Assembly: GCA_030949985.1 (NCBI GenBank)
Contig: JAUZRX010000044.1
Coordinates: forward strand, 1-64,000
Origin: Acidobacteriota bacterium
GTDB taxonomy: Bacteria; Acidobacteriota; Polarisedimenticolia; J045
Reading direction: 5' to 3'
Length of the DNA: 64,000 nucleotides
Shown: positions 25,049-34,513 of the stretch, piece after piece
Layout: each line of letters begins with the position of its first letter
Numbering within the stretch: position 1 is the stretch's first letter
Position numbers and translations under genes: made by a program
The notes under the pieces: model-generated
Seen by the model: the letters and a program-made list of their open reading frames with translations, nothing else
Database searches by the model: none
What the model was told of the DNA's origin: nothing

Positions 25049-26419
25049 TCAAGCGGACTGCCGGTCGGTGACCACCGCCTCGCGCAGGGCCCGACGCAGC
25101 CACAGGACGAAGACCACCGAGGTGGCGCCGCCCGCGAGAATCAAACCGGCGTAGACGCCGTAGATCCCGGGCTGCCCCCAGGAGCGGGCCAGCGTGGCCA
25201 GCAGCCACGCCGCGGGGCCGGCCAGCACCGCGTAACGCAAGACGGCCATCACCAGGCCCGGCTTGCCCCGCTGCATACCCTCGAACACCGGACGGCACAG
25301 CAGGAAGGGAATGCCCACCAGGCAAGCGACGGGCACCAGCCGCAAGCCCACGATACTGAAGCGGGCCGTCACCACCGATTCCGCCAGCGCCTGGGCCAGT
25401 GGGCGGGCCACCAGCAGCATCACCGGCGCCACCAGCAGGACCGTGTAGCCCAGGGCCGCCAGGGTGGCTTCCCGCAAACCCCGACGAACCGCGGCGACGT
25501 TTCCCGCACCGAAGTGCCTGGCGGCGAAAGGCAGCATGGCCACACCGATGGCAATCACCGGGTTGAGAACGAAGATCGCTACCCGGTAGTAGATCGAATA
25601 GGCGGCGATCGCCGCGGTGGAATCGGCCACGCCGGCGAGGATGCGATTGACGATCGCCGTCTCCATGCCCATCAGGCCGAAGCCCAGGGCCGCCGGAATG
25701 GCCAGGGCCAGGATGGCCCGCGCGGGAGCCGGGTCCCGGCCGGGGACGGTGCGCCCCGCCCAGGCGGCGCGGCGGCGACGCTCGTGCCGGGCCGCCCGCC
25801 ACGCGGCATAGGCCAGGCCCGCGCAACGACCGATCACGGTCGACAGGGCGATGCCGAGAATGCCCCAGTGGAAGACGAAGACGAAGACCGTGTTGAGACC
25901 CAGGTTGAGCAGGTTGGAGAAGATACCCGCCCACATGGTCGTGCGTGTGTCATGGTGGGCCTTGACCAGGGAGTCGGGAATGATCGACCAGAACGACGTG
26001 AAGGCCGATCCACCGATCAGCACCGTGCCGTAGAGCTGGAAGGCCCGCGCGACTTCCGGTTCGAGACCCATGCGGGGCGCCCGGTACCAGATCAACAGGC
26101 CCACCAGCGAGAAAAGGGGGACCAGCCCCCAGACGAAGCGGCGAGCCAGGCGCAGATACTGCTCGAGCTTGTTCTCCTCGCGGGCTCCCATGGCCCGGGA
26201 GAGGCAGGAGGTCAATCCTGTCGACAGGCCCACCCACAGGGCGATCATCAGGAACTCGGCCGGAATCGCCAGACCCACCGCCGCCACCGCCGCGTCGCCG
26301 ATGGTGGCGGCATAGGCCGTGTCGACGAAAGTGAAGGCCGCGCGCATGGTGAAACTCACCATCAGCGGCGCCGCCATCGACAGAATCGAAGCCCGGCTCT
26401 CGGCGACTGCGTGCGGCAC
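25049..26419 (-). CDS. MATE family multidrug/cation antiporter
   Basis: A 456-aa inner-membrane protein with about 12 hydrophobic helices in two similar halves. Family features include SMAAPLMVSFTMRAAFTFVDTAY near the start, LNLGLNTVFVF in the middle and the second-half equivalent MGMETAIVNRILAG. The GTG start is two bases after the ferredoxin stop codon, so it is the last gene of a metF-like/ferredoxin/MATE unit. Substrate cannot be predicted, and its link to one-carbon metabolism may be only positional. Confidence 0.87.
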   Translation of the reverse strand: MPHAVAESRASILSMAAPLMVSFTMRAAFTFVDTAYAATIGDAAVAAVGLAIPAEFLMIALWVGLSTGLTSCLSRAMGAREENKLEQYLRLARRFVWGLVPLFSLVGLLIWYRAPRMGLEPEVARAFQLYGTVLIGGSAFTSFWSIIPDSLVKAHHDTRTTMWAGIFSNLLNLGLNTVFVFVFHWGILGIALSTVIGRCAGLAYAAWRAARHERRRRAAWAGRTVPGRDPAPARAILALAIPAALGFGLMGMETAIVNRILAGVADSTAAIAAYSIYYRVAIFVLNPVIAIGVAMLPFAARHFGAGNVAAVRRGLREATLAALGYTVLLVAPVMLLVARPLAQALAESVVTARFSIVGLRLVPVACLVGIPFLLCRPVFEGMQRGKPGLVMAVLRYAVLAGPAAWLLATLARSWGQPGIYGVYAGLILAGGATSVVFVLWLRRALREAVVTDRQSA

Positions 26420-26421
26420 GC

Positions 26422-26880
26422 CTAGGGGCTCTCGCCGGAGTCCGGCGGCGGAAAGAAGGGACCGGCAAAGAGGTTCTCGGTCACCGGCTCACCCCCGATC
26501 AGATGCTGCTGGATGATCTTCTCCGCCACCTGCTCGTCGACGCTGTGGTACCACACCCCCTCCGGGTAGACCACGGCGATGGGCCCCCTCTCGCAGACAC
26601 GCAGGCAGTCCACCTTGGTGCGCAGGACACGCCCTCCCCCGGGGGGCTCGTCAGGCACCGTGTCGAGAGGCTTGCCACGCCAGGCCGCGGGCGCCGAACA
26701 CAGCCCGAGTTCTTTGAGCCGGGATTTGATGTACTTCCAGACCCTCGCGCCCTCCGCGGCCGCACAGCACTTGGGACTGGTGGGCTGGGCACAGATCAGC
26801 AAGTGCCGGGTGGCGGTGCCCACCGAGAGCGTGCGGGATATCGCAACGAGTCGGGCCAGTCGGGGATCGCGCGGCTTCAT
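26422..26880 (-). CDS. Thioredoxin-like 2Fe-2S ferredoxin
   Basis: A 152-aa protein of the thioredoxin-fold ferredoxin family. Cysteines that could bind a 2Fe-2S cluster are in [13 protein letters not shown] near residue 30 and in [20 protein letters not shown] near residue 93, the usual spacing pattern of this family. The ATG overlaps the end of the MetF-like gene (ATGA), implying that the two proteins are made together. It may carry electrons to or from that reductase, which would differ from NAD(P)H-only MetF enzymes. Confidence 0.83.
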   Translation of the reverse strand: MKPRDPRLARLVAISRTLSVGTATRHLLICAQPTSPKCCAAAEGARVWKYIKSRLKELGLCSAPAAWRGKPLDTVPDEPPGGGRVLRTKVDCLRVCERGPIAVVYPEGVWYHSVDEQVAEKIIQQHLIGGEPVTENLFAGPFFPPPDSGESP

Positions 26881-27779
26881 CTCTTTTCCTCCGGGGCGGC
26901 AAGACCAGCCAGGGTCCTCAAATTGTCGATCCGCGCGGCGACAGCGCTGCCGGGAAGATTGCTCAGATAGTAGCGATCGATGCCCAGGCCGGCGAGGGCG
27001 CGGAGGGTCCGTGCGGCCACCACGTCGGCTCCGGCGCCTTCCGCGAACTCTCTTTCGAGCCCTTCCCGCGGCACGGGAATGAAGCCTTCCAGCAGGTCCA
27101 GGGTTCGCCGGCGGGCGGAACGATAGTAGAACACGCCGGCGATCAGCGGCAGATCGACGCCGCGTCTGTCCAGCGCCTCGAGGAAGGCTTCCACCGGCGC
27201 GAGATCGTGATGGGAGACCACCTGCGTGATGACGAAGGACAGGCTCTCGCCGTGATCGGCCAGGTAGCCGGCCTGCTCATCGGGGTCCCGGTGGGGATTG
27301 GCCCATCCGCCGATCTGAAGGGCAGGCTGTCGTTCCGCGATTTTCTCCCTCAGTTGCCAGGCATGGGGCAGACAGCGGGGAATGCCGTCGTGGCGATCGC
27401 CGCCGAGCACCACCACTCCCGGAAAGCGCTCGGCGCTCAGGCGCGCGGCGTAGTTCAGGCAGTAGTCCAGGGAATGCTTGAGGGTCAGGAAGGGGACGAT
27501 CCGTTCCCGGCGGGAATCGTCTCCCAGGTTGCGCAACAGGTGAGCGAGATTCTCCTCCTCACCCGTGCCCACGGCATCGTCGGTGAGAAAAACCACGGTG
27601 TCCCTGGACGCCAGGCCCCGCACCGCGTGGTAGACATCGATCCAGGCTTCCATGGCTCGAACGCCCTCGAGATCACGACGGGGAGGGCGCAACTCGACAC
27701 AGAGCAAGGGCCGGGGATCACGCAGGCGGCTGCGCAGGTCCAGCTTGGAAGGTTCATCGAGAAAGTCAGGATCGATCAT
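26877..27779 (-). CDS. Methylenetetrahydrofolate reductase-like protein (MetF family, diverged)
   Basis: A 300-aa protein with a MetF-type TIM barrel: [15 protein letters not shown] at the start (the acid that helps reduce methylene-THF would be the Glu), [11 protein letters not shown] in place of the usual ALRGD segment, WANPHRD, and [11 protein letters not shown] matching the FAVTQ/FFITQ flavin-site strand. It is diverged, and substrates other than methylene-THF are possible. It is divergent from metH with a 103-base gap and overlaps the ferredoxin gene, which supports a job in supplying methyl-THF or an electron-linked variant. Confidence 0.75.
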   Translation of the reverse strand: MIDPDFLDEPSKLDLRSRLRDPRPLLCVELRPPRRDLEGVRAMEAWIDVYHAVRGLASRDTVVFLTDDAVGTGEEENLAHLLRNLGDDSRRERIVPFLTLKHSLDYCLNYAARLSAERFPGVVVLGGDRHDGIPRCLPHAWQLREKIAERQPALQIGGWANPHRDPDEQAGYLADHGESLSFVITQVVSHHDLAPVEAFLEALDRRGVDLPLIAGVFYYRSARRRTLDLLEGFIPVPREGLEREFAEGAGADVVAARTLRALAGLGIDRYYLSNLPGSAVAARIDNLRTLAGLAAPEEKR

Positions 27780-27882
27780 CGCGCGGAGGAACGATGGCGT
27801 ACCGGAACGAGCCTGTCAAACCTCGCCGGGTGCCTCGAACGGACGTGGGCCGATCGGCTTGAATTCCTTTCCGCAGGACGCG

Positions 27883-30800
27883 ATGTTATGTTTCTCCATG
27901 AGCAGAGACGAGCGCAAGCAGACCCCCATGAACAAAATCGACATCAAACAGGCCCTCGCGCAGCGGGTACTCGTCCTCGACGGGGCCACCGGCACGCGCC
28001 TGGGGCGTGAAGACCTCGGCCCGGCCGATTTCGGCGGCGAGCACCTGGAGGGCTGCTACGAGGCCCTGCTGCTGACCCGTCCCGAGCTGATCGAAACCGT
28101 ACATCGCGAATATCTCGAGGCGGGTGCCGACATCGTCGAAACCGACACCTTCGGGGGCACGCCCCTGGTGCTGGCGGAATACGACCTGGCCGATCGCGCC
28201 CGGGAAATCAACCGCCTGGCGGCGCAGATCGCCCGGCGCGCCGCCGATGCCGTCTCCACCGCTCAGCGGCCCCGTTTCGTGGCCGGCTCGATGGGGCCGA
28301 CGACCCGCTCGCTGCTGCTGACCGGGGGGACGACCTTCGAGGCACTCGAGGACTCCTTCCGCGTCCAGGCCCTCGGACTGATGGAAGGCGGAGTCGATTA
28401 CCTGCTGGTGGAAACCGCCTCCGACCCGTTGAACATCAAGGCCGCCATGTCAGGTATCGAGCGGGCCTTCGAGGAACTGGGCCGAGAGGTTCCGATCGCC
28501 CTGTCGGTGACCATCGAGGCCTCGGGAACGACCCTCTGCGGGCAGAGCATCGAGGCGGCCTACGTCTCCTTCGAGCAGCGCGACCTGCTTTACTTCGGCG
28601 TGAACTGCGCCACCGGGCCGGACCTGATGGCCGACCCCCTGCGGAGCCTGGCCGCCATCGCCGAAGTGCCCATCGCCTGCGTGCCCAACGCGGGACTGCC
28701 CGACGAGGACGGCAACTACGGCCAGAGTCCGGAGATGATGGCCGCCACGATCGGGCGCTACCTCGAGCAGGGCTGGTTGAACCTGATCGGCGGCTGCTGC
28801 GGCACGACCGCCGAACACGTGGCAGCGTTCGCCCGCCTGGCGGTGGACGCAATACCCCGGCAGCCGATACGAAAGCGTTGGGCCCGGGTGGCCGGTATCG
28901 ACTACCTCTCCCTCGAGGAAGACCGCCGCCCCCTGCTGATCGGTGAGCGCACCAACGTGATCGGCTCGCGCCGCTTTCGTCGATTGATCCACAAGGAAGA
29001 CTTCGATGCGGCGGCCGACGTCGGGCGCAACCAGGTGGCCTCCGGGGCCCATGTCCTCGATGTCTGCCTGGCGGACCCGGACCGGGACGAGGCGCGGGAC
29101 GTGCAACGCCTGCTGGCCAGCCTGGTGCGCCGGGTGCGGGTGCCGCTGATGATCGACACCACCGACCCGGAGGTGATCGAACTCGCCCTGCGCATGATCC
29201 CCGGCAAGGCGATCATCAACTCGGTGAACCTGGAAGACGGCGAGGAGCGCTTCGCCCGGGTCGCCCCCCTGGTCAGGCGTTTCGGCGCCAGCCTGGTGGT
29301 GGGTTGTATCGACGAGGATCCCGACCAGGGCATGGCGCTGACCGCCGAACGGAAGCTGGCCATCGCCCGCCGATCCCACGAACTGCTCACGGGGAAATAC
29401 GGCCTGGCGCCCACCGACCTGATCTTCGACCCCCTGGTCTTCCCCTGCGCCAGCGGTGACGAGGCCTACCGGGGCTCGGCCCGGGAAACCATCGAGGGGC
29501 TGCGGGCGATCAAGGAGGCCTTCCCCGAGTGCCCCACCCTGCTCGGCGTTTCCAACGTCTCTTTCGGGCTGCCCCCGGCGGGCCGCGAAGTGCTCAACTC
29601 GGTCTTCCTGCACGAATGCACCGAGGCCGGGCTCGACCTGGCGATCGTCAACAGCGAAAAGATCGTCCGCTACGCGACGATCCCCGACGACGAGAAGGCC
29701 CTGGCCCTGGACCTGCTCTACGACCGGACGGAAGATCCCATCACGCCCTTCGCCGCCCTCTACCGGGACCGCAAGCCGGGGGCGGGTAGTGACCGGGAGC
29801 TGGACTCGGAAGCTCTCGAAAGACGCCTGATACGCCGCATCGTCGAAGCCCGCCGGGAAGGGCTGATCAGCGACCTGGAAGCGGCCCTGTCCCGCTACAC
29901 CCCGTTGGAGATCATCAACGGTCCCCTGCTCGACGGCATGGGCGAGGTGGGACGACTGTTCGGACGCAACGAACTGATCGTCGCCGAGGTCCTGCAATCG
30001 GCCGAGGTGATGAAGGCCGCCGTGGCCCATCTCGAGGACTCCATGGAAAAGGGCGATCACGCCGTCAAGGGCAAGGTGTTGCTGGCCACGGTCAAGGGCG
30101 ATGTCCACGACATCGGCAAGAATCTGGTCGGCATCCTGATCGCCAACAATGGTTACGAGGTGATCGACCTGGGTATCAAGGTCGATCCCGCCACACTGGC
30201 TGCCGCCATCTCCGAACACCGCCCCCAGGTGGTGGGTCTGTCGGGCCTGCTGGTCAAGTCGGCCCATCAAATGGTGGCCACCGCCGAAGACCTCCGGCAG
30301 GCGGGCATCGACGTGCCGATCCTGGTCGGCGGCGCGGCCCTCAGCCGACGTTTCACCGAAACCCGCATCCTGCCCCGCTACGACGGCCTGGTGCTCTACG
30401 CCCGGGACGCGATGGAAGGACTCGCACTGGCCAATCGCCTGGTCGAAGAGGGCCCGCGCGCCGAACTCGAGATCCAGGTCGCCGAAACCCGGCGGCGCGC
30501 AGCCCAGGCCGAAGACGAACCAGCGCCGGAGCCGGCGGCGGCGGAAGAACAGGCTCCCGCCGGCCGTGCGGTCGCGCCCGCACCGGAAATCCCCCGCCCT
30601 CCCCACTTCGAGCGCCGGCTGGTGCGGATGGAGGTGAGCGAGCTCCTCGGCTGGATCAACGAGCAGATGCTCTACGGTCGCCATCTCGGCCTGCGCGGAA
30701 ACGTCGAGCGCCTACGGGCGGAAGGACACGCCAAGCTCGCCGAGCTGCGGCACCTGGTGGAGGAACTGGCCGAGGAGGGGGCGACCCGGGGCTGGCTGGA

Positions 30801-31374
30801 GCCGGCCGGAGTCTATCGCTTCTATGGCGCCCACGCGGAGGGTTCGGAGCTGGTGCTGGCCGACGAACCCGGGGGAGCGGAAGTGATGCGCTGGTCCTTC
30901 CCCCGCCAACGGGAGCGGGATCGGCTGTGCATCACCGACTGGGTGGAGCCCGAAGCGGCGGCGAACGACAGCGTGGCCCTGTTCGTCGTCACCGCCGGTC
31001 GCCACCTGCGCCGGCAGGCGGAGGCCTTCAAGGAAGCCGGCGAGTTCCTCCGTTCCCACACCCTGCTGGCCCTGGGGCTGGAACTCGCGGAAGCCGCCGC
31101 GGAATGGCTCCACGCCCGTATCCGGCGGGAGTGGGGGCTGGGCGACGAGGAGCAGCTCTCGATGCGGGAGATCCACCGGGCCCACTACCGCGGCCTGCGC
31201 GTCAGCTTCGGCTACCCCGCCTGCCCGGGCCTCGAGCACCAGGTCGGCCTCTTCGACCTGCTCGCTCCCGCCGACATCGGCGTGGAATTGACCGACGGCA
31301 TGATGATGGACCCGGAAGCCTCGGTCTCCGCCCTGGTCTTCCATCACCCCGAGGCCCGCTATTTCTCCGCCTGA
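27883..31374 (+). CDS. metH: Cobalamin-dependent methionine synthase
   Basis: A 1163-aa four-module enzyme moving a methyl group from methyl-THF through cobalamin to homocysteine. Modules in order: homocysteine domain (VLDGATGTRLG, zinc ligands in GVNCATG and GGCCGTT), pterin domain (LLIGERTNVIGSRRFRRL), B12 domain with the cobalt-ligand motif DVHDIGKN near residue 740, and the reactivation domain with the AdoMet-site SFGYPACPG near residue 1108. A Pro/Glu/Ala linker joins the last two. ATG 27883 has AGGA upstream; ATG 27898 and 27928 are in frame and possible. The short divergent leader leaves no room for a cobalamin riboswitch. Confidence 0.95.
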   Translation: MLCFSMSRDERKQTPMNKIDIKQALAQRVLVLDGATGTRLGREDLGPADFGGEHLEGCYEALLLTRPELIETVHREYLEAGADIVETDTFGGTPLVLAEYDLADRAREINRLAAQIARRAADAVSTAQRPRFVAGSMGPTTRSLLLTGGTTFEALEDSFRVQALGLMEGGVDYLLVETASDPLNIKAAMSGIERAFEELGREVPIALSVTIEASGTTLCGQSIEAAYVSFEQRDLLYFGVNCATGPDLMADPLRSLAAIAEVPIACVPNAGLPDEDGNYGQSPEMMAATIGRYLEQGWLNLIGGCCGTTAEHVAAFARLAVDAIPRQPIRKRWARVAGIDYLSLEEDRRPLLIGERTNVIGSRRFRRLIHKEDFDAAADVGRNQVASGAHVLDVCLADPDRDEARDVQRLLASLVRRVRVPLMIDTTDPEVIELALRMIPGKAIINSVNLEDGEERFARVAPLVRRFGASLVVGCIDEDPDQGMALTAERKLAIARRSHELLTGKYGLAPTDLIFDPLVFPCASGDEAYRGSARETIEGLRAIKEAFPECPTLLGVSNVSFGLPPAGREVLNSVFLHECTEAGLDLAIVNSEKIVRYATIPDDEKALALDLLYDRTEDPITPFAALYRDRKPGAGSDRELDSEALERRLIRRIVEARREGLISDLEAALSRYTPLEIINGPLLDGMGEVGRLFGRNELIVAEVLQSAEVMKAAVAHLEDSMEKGDHAVKGKVLLATVKGDVHDIGKNLVGILIANNGYEVIDLGIKVDPATLAAAISEHRPQVVGLSGLLVKSAHQMVATAEDLRQAGIDVPILVGGAALSRRFTETRILPRYDGLVLYARDAMEGLALANRLVEEGPRAELEIQVAETRRRAAQAEDEPAPEPAAAEEQAPAGRAVAPAPEIPRPPHFERRLVRMEVSELLGWINEQMLYGRHLGLRGNVERLRAEGHAKLAELRHLVEELAEEGATRGWLEPAGVYRFYGAHAEGSELVLADEPGGAEVMRWSFPRQRERDRLCITDWVEPEAAANDSVALFVVTAGRHLRRQAEAFKEAGEFLRSHTLLALGLELAEAAAEWLHARIRREWGLGDEEQLSMREIHRAHYRGLRVSFGYPACPGLEHQVGLFDLLAPADIGVELTDGMMMDPEASVSALVFHHPEARYFSA

Positions 31375-31423
31375 TCGGCGGATCGGATGTGATGCGCCCC
31401 CACCGCCCCCGGGAACGCCGAAG

Positions 31424-32299
31424 TCAGGAACGACGGTCGGCGGCCGGGGCACGGGTCGAGGCCCTACCCAGGGCGCCCAGGTAACACCCGCGCGCCAGGA
31501 TGCGAATCAGCGCCGCGGCGAGAATCGCCGCCGACGCGATGGCCGGGCCGGCTGCCAGGCGTGGGTCCCACACGTCGCGGAGCAGCACCAACGCCCCGAG
31601 CGCCACGCTCTCGAGTGCCAGGGTCAGCAGCGACGCGGCCATCGGGCGCGGCGAGGAGAGCACCCCGCGCAACCCCCTCCACAGGGCCAGCAGGCCGCTG
31701 CGGCGGTTTTCGATCACGAGCAGGGCCCGCGCCTGGTCGGCGGCGACGATCACGGGAGCGGCCAGCGACAGCCAGAGCAAGTCGGGCAGCAGCGCCGCTG
31801 CCATGGCGTGTATCTCTCCCGGCACGTGGGCCACGTAGTCGGCGATCTTCTCACCGATCAGGCGATGGGCCGCCAGGGCCACCAGGGCGACCCATGCCAG
31901 TGAAGTCACCGTCACCACGAGCAGCGCCCACCCCCGTCGCGCCGCCTCGCCCCAGGCCTCCCGCAGGCCCTTCCACGGCCCCACCGCCGCACGCAGGAGA
32001 ACCGCGTCGCCGAAGGTGAAGACCAGGATCGCCAGCAGGCCCAGCGCGCCCCAGGCGGCCCCGGTCTGCCGTCGCCACGAGGGGTGATACCAGGGCAGAT
32101 CCTCGAGGAAAGGCCGATCCACCCCGGCCGGCGTCCACACGGCCCGGGGCGCCGCGCCGAGCTGGGGCGCGATGGCCGCGTCGACCCCCACGGTGGCCAC
32201 CAGGGCCAGGAGCACCAACAGGGAGGCGAGACTCAGCACCGCCGAGGGGCGGCTGCTCAGCCGCGCCAGACTCGCCAACAGGTCGCGCACCAGCCTCAT
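31424..32299 (-). CDS. Polytopic membrane protein, unknown function
   Basis: A 291-aa protein with about six hydrophobic segments, for example AVLSLASLLVLLALVATVGV, GALGLLAILVFTFGDAVLL and LLVVTVTSLAWVALVALAAH. No catalytic motif is seen. The layout, with cytoplasmic linkers such as VIENRRSGLLALWRGLRGVL, resembles membrane proteins of the DUF975/glycerophosphoryl-diester membrane-domain type. Its ATG overlaps the stop of the M1-like protease (ATGA), so it is the third gene of the TonB receptor operon. Confidence 0.72.
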   Translation of the reverse strand: MRLVRDLLASLARLSSRPSAVLSLASLLVLLALVATVGVDAAIAPQLGAAPRAVWTPAGVDRPFLEDLPWYHPSWRRQTGAAWGALGLLAILVFTFGDAVLLRAAVGPWKGLREAWGEAARRGWALLVVTVTSLAWVALVALAAHRLIGEKIADYVAHVPGEIHAMAAALLPDLLWLSLAAPVIVAADQARALLVIENRRSGLLALWRGLRGVLSSPRPMAASLLTLALESVALGALVLLRDVWDPRLAAGPAIASAAILAAALIRILARGCYLGALGRASTRAPAADRRS

Positions 32300-34485
32300 C
32301 CGCCCAGGCTCCCGACGCCGACGAGCTGCTGCAACGCCTGCTGAAAGACGGCCAGCATCAATCTCCAGCGCGATTCCGTCCGCGGCCGCCGGCGCCATCC
32401 GTTGTTGGTCAGGTCCACGTCGAAAACCCAGTTGCGTTCCGGGTCGACCACCACCCGCTCCACGCGCCGATCAGCGAAACCCTCGACCTGGAACCAGGTC
32501 TCTTCCCCCGACCAGACCACCCGCTCGACCAGTCCTCCCTCGTATTTCAACTCGACGGTGACGGGAAGTTGCCAAGGGCCGCGCCGGCGCACGGTCACCC
32601 GGCAGCTCCGCGGAAAGTCGGCCGCCTCGTCCCCTTCCCGGCCATCCCCCATCCCCGGACAGCGCACGGACTGGACGGAGAAATCCACCCAACCCGGCAC
32701 ATCCCAGACCTGGTGGAAATAAGCACCCGGATCGAGGCGGCCGAAAAGCGGCCCGCGCATGCGGTCGAAGCGCGCGCCGAGTTCTCGATGCACTTCCACC
32801 ACGGCCTGGATGAAATCGCCCGGACGGGGATGGCCCCAGGCTCCCCGACGGAAGTACCTTCTCAGGGCCCGCATCAGGGCGGCGTCCCCGGCTGCCCGGC
32901 GGTAGCTCTCGAGGGTCAAGGCGGTCAGGCGGTAGGTGTGCATCCGATAGGCCTGGAAATCGGGATACGTGTAGCCGGGCCGGTTGACCCGGTCGTAGCC
33001 GTAGACGTCCAGCCACTGGGCGCGCTGGGGCCAGGGAAAACTCTGCTCGGCCCTCTCCCAGCCCAAGTCCGGCCGCACCAGGAACCAGGAGAAGACCCGC
33101 CCCGGGCCCACCCCGAGCCACCTTCCCGAGCCGATTCCCGCCACGGCTCCCAGGGGGCCGCCGGCCGCTTCGGTGCGGACCACCGGCCGCCTCGGATAGG
33201 GCAGCGGCCCGAAGGCCGAAACGAGCAGGTCCGGCCCCAGCTTGGCCATGCGGGCCGAAGCCTCGGCAAACACGTCGAAGCCCTCGTCGAGGAAAGCGTG
33301 CTCGAATTCGTTGCTGGCCAGCAGGCCCTGAAAGTACTGGTGCCCGAACTCGTGGACCACCACGCCCTCCGGGCTCTGGCGCCCCCTGGGTGAGAGCAGG
33401 TGCGCGCCCCCGGTGAAGACCTGGGGATACTCCATGCCCCGCGAGCGGCGACCTTCCCGCGGCGGATCCACGATCCGCAGCTCGGGAAAGGGATAGGCGC
33501 CGAAAGCCCGACCGAACCACTCGAGCCCTCCGAACACGGCCTCGAAGTAGCGATCCTCCAGGTGCAGGTGGGAAGGCTGGAGGTAGACCTCCACCTCCAC
33601 GTCCTCGAGGACCAGCCCCTCGGGACCGATCTCCTCGCCGAGGATCTTCCGCCACCGCGCCTCGGCAGTCGGATCCCGGTGCTCGGCGGCCACGAAGCGT
33701 CGGCGGCGGACGACGAAGTCCGGATCGGCGAACCAGGCGAAATCGTGGACCCCCCGCCCGTGGTAGCGAACCACGTAGCGTCCCTGCTCGTCCTCACCTT
33801 CTCCGACCCGGGTGCCCGTGGCGGCCACCCGGCCCCGGTAGACCTGGGGCAGGGACAGGGTCACCTGGTACTCGGAGAAATCGGCGTAGAACTCGGTGAA
33901 GGCGTGGAACTGGTGGCAGTTCCACGTGGCGGGTCGACCTTCGAACACTCCCAGGCTGGGGAACCACTGGGCACCGGCGATGTACGCGCCCTCCTGGCCC
34001 GTGCGGGCCCAGATGCCGGGGAAGTTCACCTCGAATTCCAGCACCAGGCTGACGCTCTGCCCCGGCTCGACGGCTTCGCGCAGGGGCACGCGCATCACGG
34101 TGCGGTCGTCGGGGTTGCCGTCGTCCGGCGCGATGTACTCCCAGGGCTCGGGCCAGGCCGCGCCCTGGATGTCTTCGATGGCCAGCACCTCGATGCCGCC
34201 CCAGGCGGGTCGGCGCCCCTCGGAAGGCCCCCCGCGTTCGACCATCCAGGTGGACCGGGCGTCGCGAAAGGCGTTGAGGTAGAGATGAAAACGCAATTCG
34301 GAAGCGGCGGTCGCGGTGGTGTTGGTCCAGTGCACCACCTCCCGCCCCTTCAACCGGCGGGCGGCGGGATCCACCTCGGCTCGGATCTCGTAGCGGACGA
34401 CCGGCGGCGGGGGCGCGGGCATCGCCAGCAGCGTCGGCCAGCAGGCGAGGATCCACCCCGCGATGGCGAGTGGGCGCAAGATCAT
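32296..34485 (-). CDS. Secreted M1-family-like zinc metalloprotease
   Basis: A 729-aa exported protein; the first 22 residues form a signal peptide. The N-terminal 330 residues match the beta-sandwich of M1 peptidases (RYEIRAEVDPAARRLKGREVV). The catalytic part has GMEY near residue 350 in place of GAMEN, the zinc motif HEFGHQYF near 377, and the third ligand in FLDEGFD 18 residues on, so the active site looks complete. It lies 28 bases after the TonB-dependent receptor gene and overlaps the membrane protein gene, which suggests peptide processing or uptake. Confidence 0.85.
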   Translation of the reverse strand: MILRPLAIAGWILACWPTLLAMPAPPPPVVRYEIRAEVDPAARRLKGREVVHWTNTTATAASELRFHLYLNAFRDARSTWMVERGGPSEGRRPAWGGIEVLAIEDIQGAAWPEPWEYIAPDDGNPDDRTVMRVPLREAVEPGQSVSLVLEFEVNFPGIWARTGQEGAYIAGAQWFPSLGVFEGRPATWNCHQFHAFTEFYADFSEYQVTLSLPQVYRGRVAATGTRVGEGEDEQGRYVVRYHGRGVHDFAWFADPDFVVRRRRFVAAEHRDPTAEARWRKILGEEIGPEGLVLEDVEVEVYLQPSHLHLEDRYFEAVFGGLEWFGRAFGAYPFPELRIVDPPREGRRSRGMEYPQVFTGGAHLLSPRGRQSPEGVVVHEFGHQYFQGLLASNEFEHAFLDEGFDVFAEASARMAKLGPDLLVSAFGPLPYPRRPVVRTEAAGGPLGAVAGIGSGRWLGVGPGRVFSWFLVRPDLGWERAEQSFPWPQRAQWLDVYGYDRVNRPGYTYPDFQAYRMHTYRLTALTLESYRRAAGDAALMRALRRYFRRGAWGHPRPGDFIQAVVEVHRELGARFDRMRGPLFGRLDPGAYFHQVWDVPGWVDFSVQSVRCPGMGDGREGDEAADFPRSCRVTVRRRGPWQLPVTVELKYEGGLVERVVWSGEETWFQVEGFADRRVERVVVDPERNWVFDVDLTNNGWRRRPRTESRWRLMLAVFQQALQQLVGVGSLGG

Positions 34486-34513
34486 GGCGCCGATCCTATC
34501 CCAGGCAGGCGAA

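Noticed and set aside
27780-27882. Cobalamin or SAM riboswitch before metH
   Set aside because: The divergent gap is only 103 bases, and no B12-box or SAM-type stems were seen.
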